From Blumeriella jaapii (Eukaryota; Ascomycota; Leotiomycetes; Helotiales; Drepanopezizaceae): a stretch of DNA of 64,000 bases. The stretch lies in NCBI GenBank assembly GCA_009599575.1, contig VWND01000007.1, positions 1,683,501-1,747,500 of the forward strand, given 5' to 3'. The notes beneath the pieces were generated by a model that had not been told where the DNA came from, searched no databases, and saw only the letters and a list, made by a program, of their open reading frames with translations. Position numbers and translations under genes: made by a program. Position 1 is the stretch's first letter; every line of letters begins with the position of its first letter. Of this stretch, positions 34,187 through 44,196 are shown in pieces.

Positions 34187-35040
34187 ATGTCTCCTCAACA
34201 TATCCAGCAGCATGCTGAACCTACTGAATACGATTCGGATGGAAGTGTAAGTGCAAACCCTGGCGCCGTGTCTCCTCGATTTATATATCTACTGTGGGCA
34301 CCCCTCCAGCTTATAGACCCGGGAGTCCATGTTCGAAGAATACTGCTGATGGTAGGATAGTACGACTTGGTCTTTGAAGAAGCCATCGAAGCTCCCAAAA
34401 CTGCCTCGCGGAACGGAAATGTTGATGTTGTGTCGCTGCCGACCACACCGTCGAAGCACAACCGGAAGATCCTAGCGAGGTCCTCTCCGTTTCCGACGAG
34501 GAGGACCATTCGAAGATCTGTGGGTTGATCAGTATTTTGCGGCTACTTCCAAGTTGTTCAACGATGTGACTGAGGCGAGATGAGCGATCTGCTCGATACC
34601 GCCAACGGCGAGAGCAACGTAACCGCTCATCAGAAGATCAAGGCCCTGCTCCAGCAGGACTCGAGAGTTATCGCGTTGGTGTTCAGAGACGACATCCCAG
34701 CTATGATCAAGAAGTATACCTCGCTCACAGAAAAGAATGCAGTACAGTCTCGCACTCTGGAGAGCGAGAGAGAAGAGAGTCGCGTGCAAAGCGAGAAGTT
34801 TCTGGAACCCTAGGAATATCACCGGAGCACAGTCACCTCGCTGCAGGAAATCCTTGCGTGGTTGAAGAAAGAATCGGAGGCATCGAGAAGAAAAGCTAAA
34901 GCTAGCACTCTTCGCGCCATCGATGGTGATAAGCAGCACGCTATCGACATCAAGAGCTTGGAGCTCGAACTTCAGCAAACCAGAGATGACCATCGAAGTG
35001 TCCTGGAAGATCAGATCAACACCAAAGGGAGAAGCATGGA
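34187..35040 (+). pseudogene. Decayed coiled-coil protein gene
   Basis: A start (MSPQHIQQHAEPTEYDSDGS) is followed by a GTAAGT intron and YDLVFEEAIEAPK. The text then continues as acidic and coiled-coil sequence spread over different frames: VEAQPEDPSEVLSVSDEED, DQYFAATSKLFNDVTEA, then MSDLLDTANGE from 34580. The last block is open from 34580 except for an in-frame TAG at 34811-34813; sequence on both sides of that stop is continuous heptad-rich text (SESEREESRVQSEK, then KKESEASRRKAK). The frame finally runs into unrelated retroelement sequence near 35020. I do not recognise the family. At least one stop and one or more shifts argue for a relic rather than a working gene, although unusual splicing cannot be excluded. 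Confidence 0.55.
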
Positions 35041-35507
35041 TGGATGCGCATCTGTGCCCTACCTGTGATAGCACGCAAACCGTGGAACACCTCTTCAGGG
35101 ATTGCCCCATGGCAAAGACAGTCTGGAGATTAGCCAAAACAGTTTACGACCAAGTGAAGGATTAGGACTCCCTTCCAACTACGGCTACTTATTGATGTGG
35201 GGCGTGAATCTGAAACGTCGAGTGAAAGCTCATCCAGAAGAATATCGGATATGGCGGTTACTTTACGGAGAAGTTATCTGCACTCTATGGATCACGCGTT
35301 GTGAGTGGTCATTTGGGGGAAACAGAAGACTTCAACGTAGGGATCGTGCGCAGACGCTTCTTAGGAAGAATGTCGGTACGAATCCAAGTAGAAGCCTATA
35401 AGAGCGGACACTATGAATCCATGGAACACTTTAAAGCTACGGCTGCTTTCTGGGGATCTAATCCTGAAACAGAGTTGTCTCCTTTTTGGATTTTAGAATT
35501 TTTGTAA
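35020..35507 (+). mobile_element. Remnant of a non-LTR-type reverse-transcriptase element (zf-RVT tail)
   Basis: From about 35020 the sequence encodes KGEAWMDAHLCPTC, then HLFRDCPMAKTVWRLAK. This is the Cys/Cys/His/Cys knuckle (zf-RVT) that follows the RT domain in many fungal and plant LINE-like elements. After a TAG at 35163 and at least one frame shift, similar helical text continues (NYGYLLMWGVNLKRR, RIWRLLYGEVICTLWITR, then FKATAAFWG) and ends at 35507. The RT and endonuclease parts are missing, so this is a 5'-truncated, mutated copy. Downstream AT-rich sequence to about 35760 may be its 3' UTR. No target-site duplication could be recognised. Confidence 0.6.
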
Positions 35508-36838
35508 AGGTGTGGCATTTGCAAACAGCTCTATGGACAGGTTGCAAACGTCACGCTTTGATCTCGAAATTCGATATACGAACGAGAAAAAGATCTGTTT
35601 AGGAAAATCATAAAATGGAATTTGGATTAGCAAATCAGAATTGGTTTTGTAACCATCAACTTGACGATTTGTCGTGAAAAGGTTTCACCGTGAAATATGC
35701 CCCTAACGAACGAGCACTTCAACTTTTGTACACATTGTCTAAACAGCATGTGTACCAACAAAACACAACATCACCAAAAATGTAAGCTCTGGAGCTTAGT
35801 ACCAGCGGAAAGAGAGAGGCAGGAGGGAGCATTCCCCTTCTCCATCCAGGCTTAATTCCTCGCCCGTAGACCTACAGTAAGTAGTAGGTCATGCCGCCCA
35901 ACTCCGAGAACAAAGTAATGAAAAAAAGAAAAAGACCACTGCCCATGGCCTTTTGGAGGAGCGCGACCACCTCGCTGACGACGAGGCTGTGGACACCGGG
36001 TCGGAGTAGACTCGCTTGTCACCCACCGTTCACCTTCCTTCTCCTCTCCTGTCGATGTTGTCTCCGGGGGGGGGGGGGGAAACAAGGGGCAATCGTACTC
36101 GCCTTCGCTGCGCCTCCGATTGGAAGAACGAAGCTTCTACGCTCATGCCACTCCTCGACTTATCAACGCCGGCTTTCTACTCGTTTTCCCTTTCTTTCTT
36201 TGGACCTCTTCGTACCTAGCAGTGTCATGCTTATTGTTCGTTAGATCCCGGTTCTGTTTGAATAGCCGGTGGGGGGGAAGGGGGAGGGGGGAGGTAAGAG
36301 AGAACCATAGATTGTCCCGAGCTAGTAAAGGAATAACGATCCAATTCTCAAACCCGGATGTGTTTTTGCTCCAGAGGTGATTCATGCACAGAGGAAGGAT
36401 GCAAGGGGGGTCAAAAATCCCGCCGCTCCGGTTTCTCACCATCTTGCATACTTGTGTAGGAGGATGGATACAAACACTTGCTGACAAAAGACTCGGAAAT
36501 CTCTGAGCGACCACGGACCATTAGAAACAGGAAAGAACCGTACACCAAGAAGCCATGGACTGTACAACAGCATCTATAGCTACCTAAGCAATACCGTCTC
36601 GCCTGAGGTAGAGAAAGAGCTACAATCCAGCAACCGCGATGATACACAGACACTATCTTTCTCGACATGCTGCCAGAAATGCCATTCATCTTGAAACCAT
36701 GTAGCACATCTGTGAAGCAAAAAACTTGGAAAGATAGAACCCCCCCCAAACACACAGCAAAAATGGCCCTTCTCAACAACGCCAGCGTTTCTCACAATCC
36801 CATCAAGAGCACCACAAACACACTTCCCACCTGGTGCC
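35508..36838. other. Intergenic region with G/C homopolymers, no supported gene
   Basis: The 1.3 kb follow the element remnant and include the ABCG 3' UTR. A run of 14 G at about 36066 and further G-rich runs near 36270 are present. Minus-strand frames through the poly-C only give artificial proline runs. Confidence 0.6.
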
Positions 36839-39180
36839 CTACTTGCGGAAGTACATGGCCAGTAAGCCCAGAAGCCTATATCCTGCCACGATACCCAGAA
36901 GTATGCCTACCCATTCACCAGTTCGGCCACTCTTGTAACCATATCGGTCCAGCACACCCTGTCCTGAAACGCGACACTCGGAAGCGAGTTCAGTCTCATA
37001 CATGCAGTGGCAGCCAGTGCCGCAGCTGTAAGATTTCTTGTGAAACTCATTGACCATCATTCCCTGGAAGACATAGGTCTGCGAATATCAGCTATTTACA
37101 TCATTTAAGTTAGAAAGTGTTTACGGTACCTGGTAGTCGATGTAATGGAATACATATCGCCAAAAAACGTTCAAGGTCAATGGCGGAACCAAGAACCCAC
37201 CAACAGACATCCACAAGCCATTGGCGAAAGCGGTCACAGCTAGGGAAATGACGAAGACGGGAGCGACTGTAGACACCAGTACGACAAGCGACTCGGCTGC
37301 AATGAGATCAAGGAAGAGCCACATAATCCACGTGAAAAATGCCTCGGCGGTAGGACGAAATCCCGAAAGCCAGTAGGCAATGACCGAGAAAAGGACCGAG
37401 ATCAAGACTGTAGGTTCGTTGGTCCGGTTACATAGTGTGGAAGTCTGCGTAACTTACAGAGGTAGGGCAAGCCAATGAGGAAATTAGAGAGCATGAACGC
37501 CGCCGGTCCATACAGGCCATTTGCTCGCTCCTTCTTAAATGTCAAGCGGTCCTCGAGATAGCTGGGGACATAAGCCACAGCCATGAATGACATGAAGGCA
37601 GATCCAAAGAACTACAAAAGTTAGAAGAATCCCCTCTCAGAGTGGCTGAAGACTTGCGATGGCATTGATGAAGGGCTGAATGTCGCTCTGATTGTCTCCT
37701 AGACGAAGCCAGACTGTACCCATCATGATGGCCAGACCTGCGTACATGGCAATGCGAATTCCGTACGCAACGACATCTCGGTAACTCTTGATGAACGATC
37801 GATGAACCAACGTCATAACAACCGCGAGGAAACTCTTGTTATAGGGATCCGGAACCGACGGTGGCGCGAGAGTTGAAGTGGCCTGGATTTGATCCGAGAC
37901 GTCTCGAGCCTGTCGGGAATTCGCCCACCCGTATTGCATTTGACGAAGACCCTCCTTAGCCGCCTCTTGATGGATGGCGAAGTCTACATTTGTAATGTCG
38001 AGGAGAAACTCTGCAGGGTTCGTACGGTGTGGCATCGGATGACCAAGATATTCGAAATGAGGCTCCACACCATCGATTGAACCAAAATAGAACGGCTTCC
38101 CACCGGACAAGAGAAGAAGTTTGTCAAACATCTGGAAAGTAGTCGTCGATGGCTGATGGATGCTAGCAATGACAATCAACTGCGGTTTGTTAGTGCTATT
38201 GCCTACCAGGATTCCATTTTTTTCATGAGAACCTACATGGTTTCGCTTAGCGACATTCTTGATATATGATATGACTTCGAAACTGGCAGCTGAGTCAAGT
38301 CCACTTGTCGGCTCGTCCAAAAACAATATCTTGGGAGCTGTGATAAGCTGCGCAGCAACAGACAGACGACGCTTCTGGCCTCCCGAGATGCCCTTCCTAA
38401 TTGGAGTACCGATCAAGGTGTTTTCTTGGTGCCGCAGGCCGAATGACACGATCAGGGCATTGATTCTCTTGATGCGATCAGTCTTGGAAATAGAACTTAG
38501 AAAGCGTTAGTTGTGCTTTGCACGTGGGCTTGGGAAGAATCTTACTTCTTGTGAGCGAGACGAGCTGCGAAGTGCAACGTCTCTCGAACCGTCAAGGACC
38601 CAATGAGAGCGTCTTCTTGTTCGACATAGCAACTCAATTGTCGGAACGCACTGATTGATGGGCCACTTCCATTCACTAAAGTAACTCCCTCTACTCGCGT
38701 CCCAGCCGATGCATCTCGATTAGCAAGAGCATTCAAGAGGGTGGTCTTTCCCGATCTTTGTAACACGTGGGGTCAGTGGATAGTTCCTCAAGCTGGCTTT
38801 GAAAGAGATATGGAGAGCTTTAAAGAGAACATCGGGGTTTTTGCAACCTACCCACTCGGCCCCATAAGAGCACACAGTTCTCCTACCGAGGAATCAGCAT
38901 GTGTCGAGGAGGCAGAGCAGCATGGTGGTCACCCACCGGCTTTGACGATCCCCTCAATACCCTCGAGGATGGCCTTTGGCTTGCCGGTCTTGTTGTCCTT
39001 CACCGTGACCGTGACATCTTGCCAGGTGAAGCTGCTGACAGTAGTGTTCAGGAGATGGGCGTCATCCTCATGCTTTCGCTCAAGATCCACCTCAAATTGG
39101 TCGTTCGAGACACCGCCGACCCCTTCCTTACGGGCCACCTCCAACTCCTGAGTCGGAGAGGCTGACACGTGCTGGCTCAT
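36839..39180 (-). CDS. ABCG (White-type) half transporter
   Basis: Eight exons (38937-39180, 38852-38882, 38546-38755, 38237-38495, 37658-38179, 37458-37611, 37130-37407, 36839-37078) join in frame to 645 aa. Exon 2 is only 31 nt and, with exon 3, builds Walker A (MGPSG|SGKTTLLN). The signature ISGGQKRRLS is at about 195 and Walker B ILFLDEPTSGLDS at about 215, followed by IHQPS. The NBD precedes about six membrane segments, the reverse order typical of ABCG. Intron 37612-37657 is a GC-AG intron (GCAAGT donor) joining INAI to FFGSAFMSFM. The C-terminal exon has a Cys-rich extracellular loop (CGTGCHCMYETELASEC). The substrate is unknown; sterol, lipid or drug export is typical. It is divergent from a Zn2Cys6 factor. 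Confidence 0.93.
37612..37657 (-). other. GC-AG intron in the ABCG gene
   Basis: The donor reads ATC|GCAAGT and the acceptor TTTTGTAG. It is 46 bp and phase 0 with a CTAAC branch 9 nt before the acceptor. No GT donor nearby preserves the frame. Confidence 0.85.
38852..38882 (-). other. 31-nt exon encoding the first half of Walker A
   Basis: The exon encodes ELCALMGPS plus split codons at both ends, flanked by introns of 54 and 96 bp. Skipping it would destroy the ATP site and the frame. Confidence 0.88.
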
Positions 39181-39600
39181 GTTGATCTGTACCTGCTGTA
39201 CGGATTGGATTGAGTTGATGATCGATCCTATAGGAGCTCGGGGAGAACAGCGGCAACGGTTGGTATGGGAGAAAGGGAAAAGAGGACGGCGAGAACAAAG
39301 TGGGCGCGAGGCAGAATAAATGTGGGAAGGCAGCCCACTATTACTGTACAGTACTGTATGTACCACACAAGCTTGGGCTTCTGCTCGGACCAACGTGAGA
39401 TGCCCGCTCGGACATCGTGACACATTAGAAGCTTAAATGTCCCAGAATATCTGGGACACATTATTTGCGATGTGCAACAAAACTCGTCGCTCAGCGGTCG
39501 TCACGAATGCTCTTGGGAAGAATTCTGGGGATGTCGGATGGTGTTGGGTGAGATGGGTTTAAATCTGACACGCTTTTAGCACGTGGCGCCAAGGCTCACA

Positions 39601-39715
39601 AGCAGTAAGTAAGTACTCTGTACAGTAGTAGGTACAGTACTTACAGATACAGTACAGATACAGTATAAGTACAGTCAGTACAGTACACATTGTACTCTGT
39701 ACAGTACAGCAATGT
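39601..39715. repeat. Dense cluster of TACAGTA words
   Basis: At least eight overlapping TACAGTA/GTACAG words lie in 115 bp (for example GGTACAGTACTTACAGATACAG at 39631) in the shared ABCG/Zn2Cys6 promoter. Confidence 0.8.
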
Positions 39716-39852
39716 TCTGCACAAATGTGTATGATTGGTTGGCCTGGCGCCAGAGGCCTCTGTTTCTCGGGTTGGAAGACAAAGACTCTCGCTGAGCATG
39801 GCGCAACGCTCATGGGACCTTCTTCTCGTCCGATTGACTCCCCTCCCCGCCC

Positions 39853-39878
39853 GTCCCGCGACCGAAGACGACCGGGAC
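39853..39878. promoter_or_regulatory. Candidate CCG/CGG inverted repeat
   Basis: GTCCCG and CGGGAC face each other across 14 nt, and the spacer itself holds two CGACC copies. Zn2Cys6 dimers commonly bind paired CGG/CCG triplets, so this could be a self- or cross-regulatory site. That is inference from sequence only. Confidence 0.35.
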
Positions 39879-40582
39879 GCAGGAAGAGATCTACCACCTT
39901 TTCTCACATGGCGAGTGTCGATCGCTGCCCGCCTGGAGCATCAGATATGAAATCAAGGTCCTTGTTGACATCGCTTAATCAGCGGGAAGTGCACCGCTTT
40001 TCCCGAATGCCTCTCTTTTCCGCTGGGAAATGCAACTAAACAGAGGCGTGTTACACGGGCACGGACTGATCTTCGCTGACAGGCACTTCGCATCGATGTG
40101 TGGGTGGAGGCGAAGCTGAAAGAAGCATCATCCATCACTCAGCTCGGGTGTGTGTACCGACTCGCACTCACGATACAGTATGTGCTGTACCGTACATGAT
40201 GTACAGTAGACGCGTGGAATGCGATCATGCGGAATGCGACGATCGGCTTGCGGTGCAACGACACACCAACTCTGCGCTCCCGAGAGCAGCATTTGCTTTT
40301 CGTGTGCGCGGCGGTCATGGCCACGATCAGATACTACAGTACTTAGGTACAGAGGTACTTACTGTAGAGTACTACAGTATAGAGCAGCACAGAACAGAAC
40401 AGTATTTCTTCTACATCCTGTACCGTACCTGGCATGGCCGTCCATCTCGCAGTGAATGCGCAGTCGCTCCAATCAACAGAAACTCTATCTCTCCATCGAG
40501 TCATCCCCTCTCACTCGGGGACCTCGCCAACCCCCAACCCCCATCTTCTCACGTCCAGCTCGCCGTCAAACACATCTCGGCC

Positions 40583-42675
40583 ATGTCTTGGTCGCCGAAC
40601 CCTCCGCATCTCCCCGCCGCTCCTCCTGTCATGAAGCCTCCGACGCCAGTCATCGTCGCAACGCCGCATTCCGGCACCACGGGCCCCTCCTCGGCCTCCC
40701 CAAACTCGGATGACGCACTCGGCCTCGGGCCTGCGCATCCCGGGTTGGAGCGCCATCCATCTCTAGCATCTACCTCGTCTTCGGCCGGCTCGCGCCTGGA
40801 TCCAACCCCGTCCCAGTCCCAGTTCCAGCCTCAGCCTCAGCCTCAGCCGGGCCCGCCGGTCCAGCCGGTCCCGCCGGCCACCAAAGACAAGGAGCGCGTG
40901 ACCGTCCCGTCGGCCTGCGTGCAGTGTCGCAGCAAGCACCTCAAGTGCGATGGGCTCCAGCCGTGCTTGCGATGCTCCTCCAACAACTTCCAGTGTGAGT
41001 ACGTGAGAAGTCGCCGTGGCTTCAAAGGTCCCCGGCGCAATAGTGCGCAGACCAAAGCCGCCGCGGCCGACGAGCGCTGCCCGATGCTACGGCCCCATGG
41101 ACAAGCCGTGAGGAACCACCCCAACGTTGCCAGTGGACTGGCCACGCCGCCCGACCACCGGCTGATGTCCCTGCCGCCGCCGGTCGATCTCCCGCCGTTC
41201 GACATCAGTCCGGACGCGGTGACGGGGGACCCGAGGCCTCAGTCTTCGGGCGTCGACTTGGGCGAGCGATGTGTCGAGGCCTTCTACTCCCATTTCTATC
41301 CGGCTCATCCGTTCTGTCTGCCCCGAGCCAACCACTACTCGCTTCGGAAGGAGAAGCCGGTCGGGCATCTCGAGGCGGCGATGCGATATGTCGGCTCCTT
41401 CTACGTGCCGCAAGCCCCGACGGTGGCGCTGGGCCTCGAAGCCGAACGCTCGGTCTACCAAGCCGACTGTCCCAAAGACGGCTACAGAGTCCAGGCAATG
41501 CTGATTCTTGCCGTTGGCCTTGATGGTTATACCCACCAGGAAAAGGCGTTGCAGATCCTCGTCGACGCGCAGGACTCCGCCCTGGAACTGGGCATGAACA
41601 AGCGCGACTTCGCCACCATCAATGGCGGCGGGCAGGGAGTCTGGGAGGAGAGCTGGCGCCGAACATGGTGGGAGCTCTACGTGACCGATGGCATGATTGC
41701 TGGTGTGCATCAAAAGAGTTCTTTTCGCATGAAAGATATCGAAGCAGATGTCCTCCTCCCGTGCGAGGAGAAAGAGTACAGGTCCGGCGTGAGTGGTTTG
41801 CCATTCCCAACTCGGGTGTGGGCTAATTCTGGTAGCATATACCACATCCACATTCTATTCGCGACTTGGATGATGAGTCGTTCGATGGAAGGGACTTCCT
41901 CTACTCTTCATACGCCTACCGGATCTCCGCCATCCGGAATCTCGGCCGAGTGCTTCTCGCTCGGGCCATCCTGCCCTTGGATGAGCCGACGATGGATAGA
42001 GTCGACGCCCATCTGGTGAACTGGAGATTGCATCTACCAGACACCAAGAAGTCTGTCATCAGCCCCGATGGGCGATTGGACGAGATGCTCTTCCAGGCCC
42101 ACATGATCACCGCAGCGTAATTCCACACCTCCCATGGAACCGGCAGCACGCCGTGTACTGACACACGCAGGACCACGATCCTCCTTCACCGCGAAGCCTC
42201 CGAGCTCGACTCCAGCGTCGCCCGCAACGTGACCTCCTGTGCCCCCCACCAGGCCGTCACGCCCGGCGTCTCGTACAACATCCACGCCGCCAAGACCATC
42301 CAAGCCGCGCAGGACATCTCCAAGCTCATCCAGCTTCCCGTCCCGCTCACCCAACACACGCACTTCTTCACCTGCGTCGTGACGCTGGCGTCCATCGTGC
42401 ACCTCTCCTGCTGGTCCTGCCTCCTGCCGCTCGCCCACGACGACGACCTCAAGCAGCAGCTGCGACTGAACACGGGCGCGCTGAAGACGCTCTGGCAGGT
42501 GTGGCCTGCGGCGGGCAGGGCCTTCGGACAGGTGAAGAGTGTCGCGCAGGAGATCTACGCGGGCAAGAAGCAGGCTGCGGAAGTGGGCTACTGGTCGAGT
42601 CTCACGGAGGACGAGGTCATGCGAAGCATGGTTGAAGACCGGACCATCATGGAAGATCTGGAACTCTTGAATTGA
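40583..42675 (+). CDS. Zn2Cys6 transcription factor with fungal middle-homology region
   Basis: Exons 40583-41788, 41836-42116 and 42171-42675 give 663 aa. Introns are 47 bp (GTGAGT) and 54 bp (GTAATT, ACTGAC branch). The binuclear cluster at residues 112-138 has the exact spacing C-x2-C-x6-C-x5-C-x2-C-x6-C, with basic residues before and after (KHLKCDG, RSRRGFKG). A long Pro/Gln/Ser-rich N-terminus precedes it. The middle homology region starts near 225 (CVEAFYSHFYPAHPF) and includes the WWELYVTDGMIAG helix and LYSSYAYRISAIRNLGRV. The ATG at 40583 was chosen because a longer upstream frame, open to 40100, is low-complexity promoter sequence. It sits head-to-head with the ABCG gene, a common layout for a local regulator and its exporter. 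Confidence 0.92.
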
Positions 42676-43205
42676 AGCGACTGTGCAGTGCCTGCCGAAG
42701 GAGTACGAGGGAGTCTTCTTGCATGCTTTCTGTCCTGGCATGGCGTAGAGTGTTTCCTGGTCTAGCACGTACGGTACTGTACTGTACGTATGTATGTAAG
42801 GGTGCAGGACATTCGATTCCCGTACTGTAGCTCCCGATCCGGGAGTGGCGCGCTCTGAGCGATTCAGTCCTCGCGGATTCAACACATGCTGCGCTTGAAT
42901 TCTCCAGATCCCAGGTCCTCTGGCCTCTTCTGCCAGGCAGAGGTACATACTGAACATGCACGTGAGAGCGAATGGTATAGTCACGTGATACCAACCGAGG
43001 GGCAGACCACCAACCGCGCCGACGCGCCAAGCCCCCAGCTTCAGCGAACAAGACAAACGCATCGCAGCTTTTCGCAAGGAGAGAGCAACATCCCCGCCCG
43101 AGCCTCCCTCTCTCTCTTTCTGGCTCAGCCCGAGAACCGACGGTACGGTGGACTCATACCGCAGCTCCCATCCGGTCACGCCACCGCCCGTCCGACTTCT
43201 TCGGG
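42676..43205. promoter_or_regulatory. Intergenic region upstream of DAD3
   Basis: The 530 bp separate two plus-strand genes. A GGTACTGTACTGTACGTA word lies near 42773. A long antisense reading frame across here and the TF gene is a shadow. Confidence 0.5.
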
Positions 43206-43717
43206 ATGGATGGTGCCGCCGCCGCCGCCGCCGCCGCCGTCGACGACGCGCCCCCGGAGCTGAGCCCGCTGGAGCAGGATGTCTTGGATGAGTATGAGCG
43301 GTTGGCGGAGAACATGAAGAAGGTATGTGTGTGTGTGTGTTGGCTTCCCTTCGCGTCCGTCTCTCCTCGTCGACTGCTGCTCCTGTTCCTCCCCCCCTCT
43401 ATCTCTACTCGTCATCTACGACGCAGGTGCACGACGACCTCCTCTCTGCCCAACGCCTTGTGTTTTTGATTTTACCTTTTCCTTTCCATTCTTCGTCTTT
43501 CTCCCCCCCCACCCCAATACAAAGCAGTTGACGCTAACGGGCGAGAGGAAAAAAGCTGGCAAGCATCCTCGACACGACGGCTGGCCGCCCGACGGCCGAC
43601 ATCCTCGATGGCTTGCGCCAGCTCGAACGGAAGACAAGCCTCGTCTTCACGCTGCTCAAGGCGAGCGTGTACAGCATTGTGCTGCAGCAGGAGATATATT
43701 CGGGGGAGGAGCAATAG
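43206..43717 (+). CDS. DAD3: DASH/Dam1 kinetochore complex subunit Dad3
   Basis: Two exons (43206-43322 and 43556-43717) encode 92 aa; the 233-bp intron runs from GTATGT to AAAAAAG with a GCTAAC branch. The protein reads ELSPLEQDVLDEYERLAENMKK | LASILDTTAG, then ILDGLRQLERKTSLVFTLLK and ASVYSIVLQQE, the whole of Dad3. The DASH complex forms rings or arcs on microtubules that couple kinetochores to the spindle; it is fungal-specific. A poly-Ala stretch (eight Ala, from a GCC run at 43215-43240) precedes the conserved part and is atypical. The intron starts with a (GT)n tract. Exons are small, so the gene is easy to miss. Confidence 0.93.
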
Positions 43718-44196
43718 GTTGGAGCTAGAGGGGAGAGGGAGAGGGAGAGAGGGAGGGGGAAGGTCTCTTCGTTTGACCGAGGATGGGCATTCTCCTTTGC
43801 AAAAGGCGTTGCTTTAAGACTGAAGAAGAGGGGCGTGGATGGGAGAGAGGGAAGGGAGGAGGAGAGGAAGGCAGAGGAGAGATGGATGGTTGGCAACTGA
43901 GAGTTGGATGGCGGTGGAAAGGGGAGGACGAGGAAGGGCGATGAATGGCCGGTGGGTGCCTCATCGGAGTCAGAGGAGGTTAACGCCCTTTTTTCGTTTT
44001 CGCCTTGAGATACCCCGAGAAGGAAGCGAGTTCAGAAGGGTGGTGTTTGATGCCGGGCAGGCCAGAGCATCTGCCCGTTTCCATGCCTCTGGCTATGCGC
44101 CCGTCTACCGGGCATGCTTTGTCTACATATTCCTACACGAGTGTGCCCTCCCTGCTGCGTTTAAAATGTACAGAAGTGTGTCCAAGGTAACATTCA
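43718..44196. terminator. Convergent 3' region DAD3 / uS5m
   Basis: The 479 bp between facing stops are purine-rich on the plus strand (GGGAGAGGGAGAG near 43731, AAGGGAGGAGGAG near 43852). No gene was seen. Confidence 0.5.

Larger units (their letters stand above)
39181..40582. promoter_or_regulatory. Divergent promoter between ABCG transporter and Zn2Cys6 factor
   Basis: The 1.4 kb between outward starts hold dense TACAGTAC/GTACTGTAC words at 39341-39360, 39601-39715, 40176-40210 and 40331-40400. A perfect inverted repeat GTCCCG-N14-CGGGAC lies at 39853-39878. No gene was seen; the upstream open frame from 40100 is unlikely to be translated. Confidence 0.55.

Noticed and set aside
35852..36085. 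Proline-rich minus-strand frame
   Set aside because: The proline run is translation of a 14-C homopolymer. The rest lacks coding character.
40100..40582. N-terminal extension of the Zn2Cys6 factor
   Set aside because: The frame is open but consists of repeat-rich promoter sequence (TACAGTAC words). The ATG at 40583 has better context and gives a normal protein.
42034..43179. 381-codon minus-strand open frame
   Set aside because: It crosses the Zn2Cys6 coding region and its 3' flank in antisense. No domain, and it starts in promoter-like repeat sequence.
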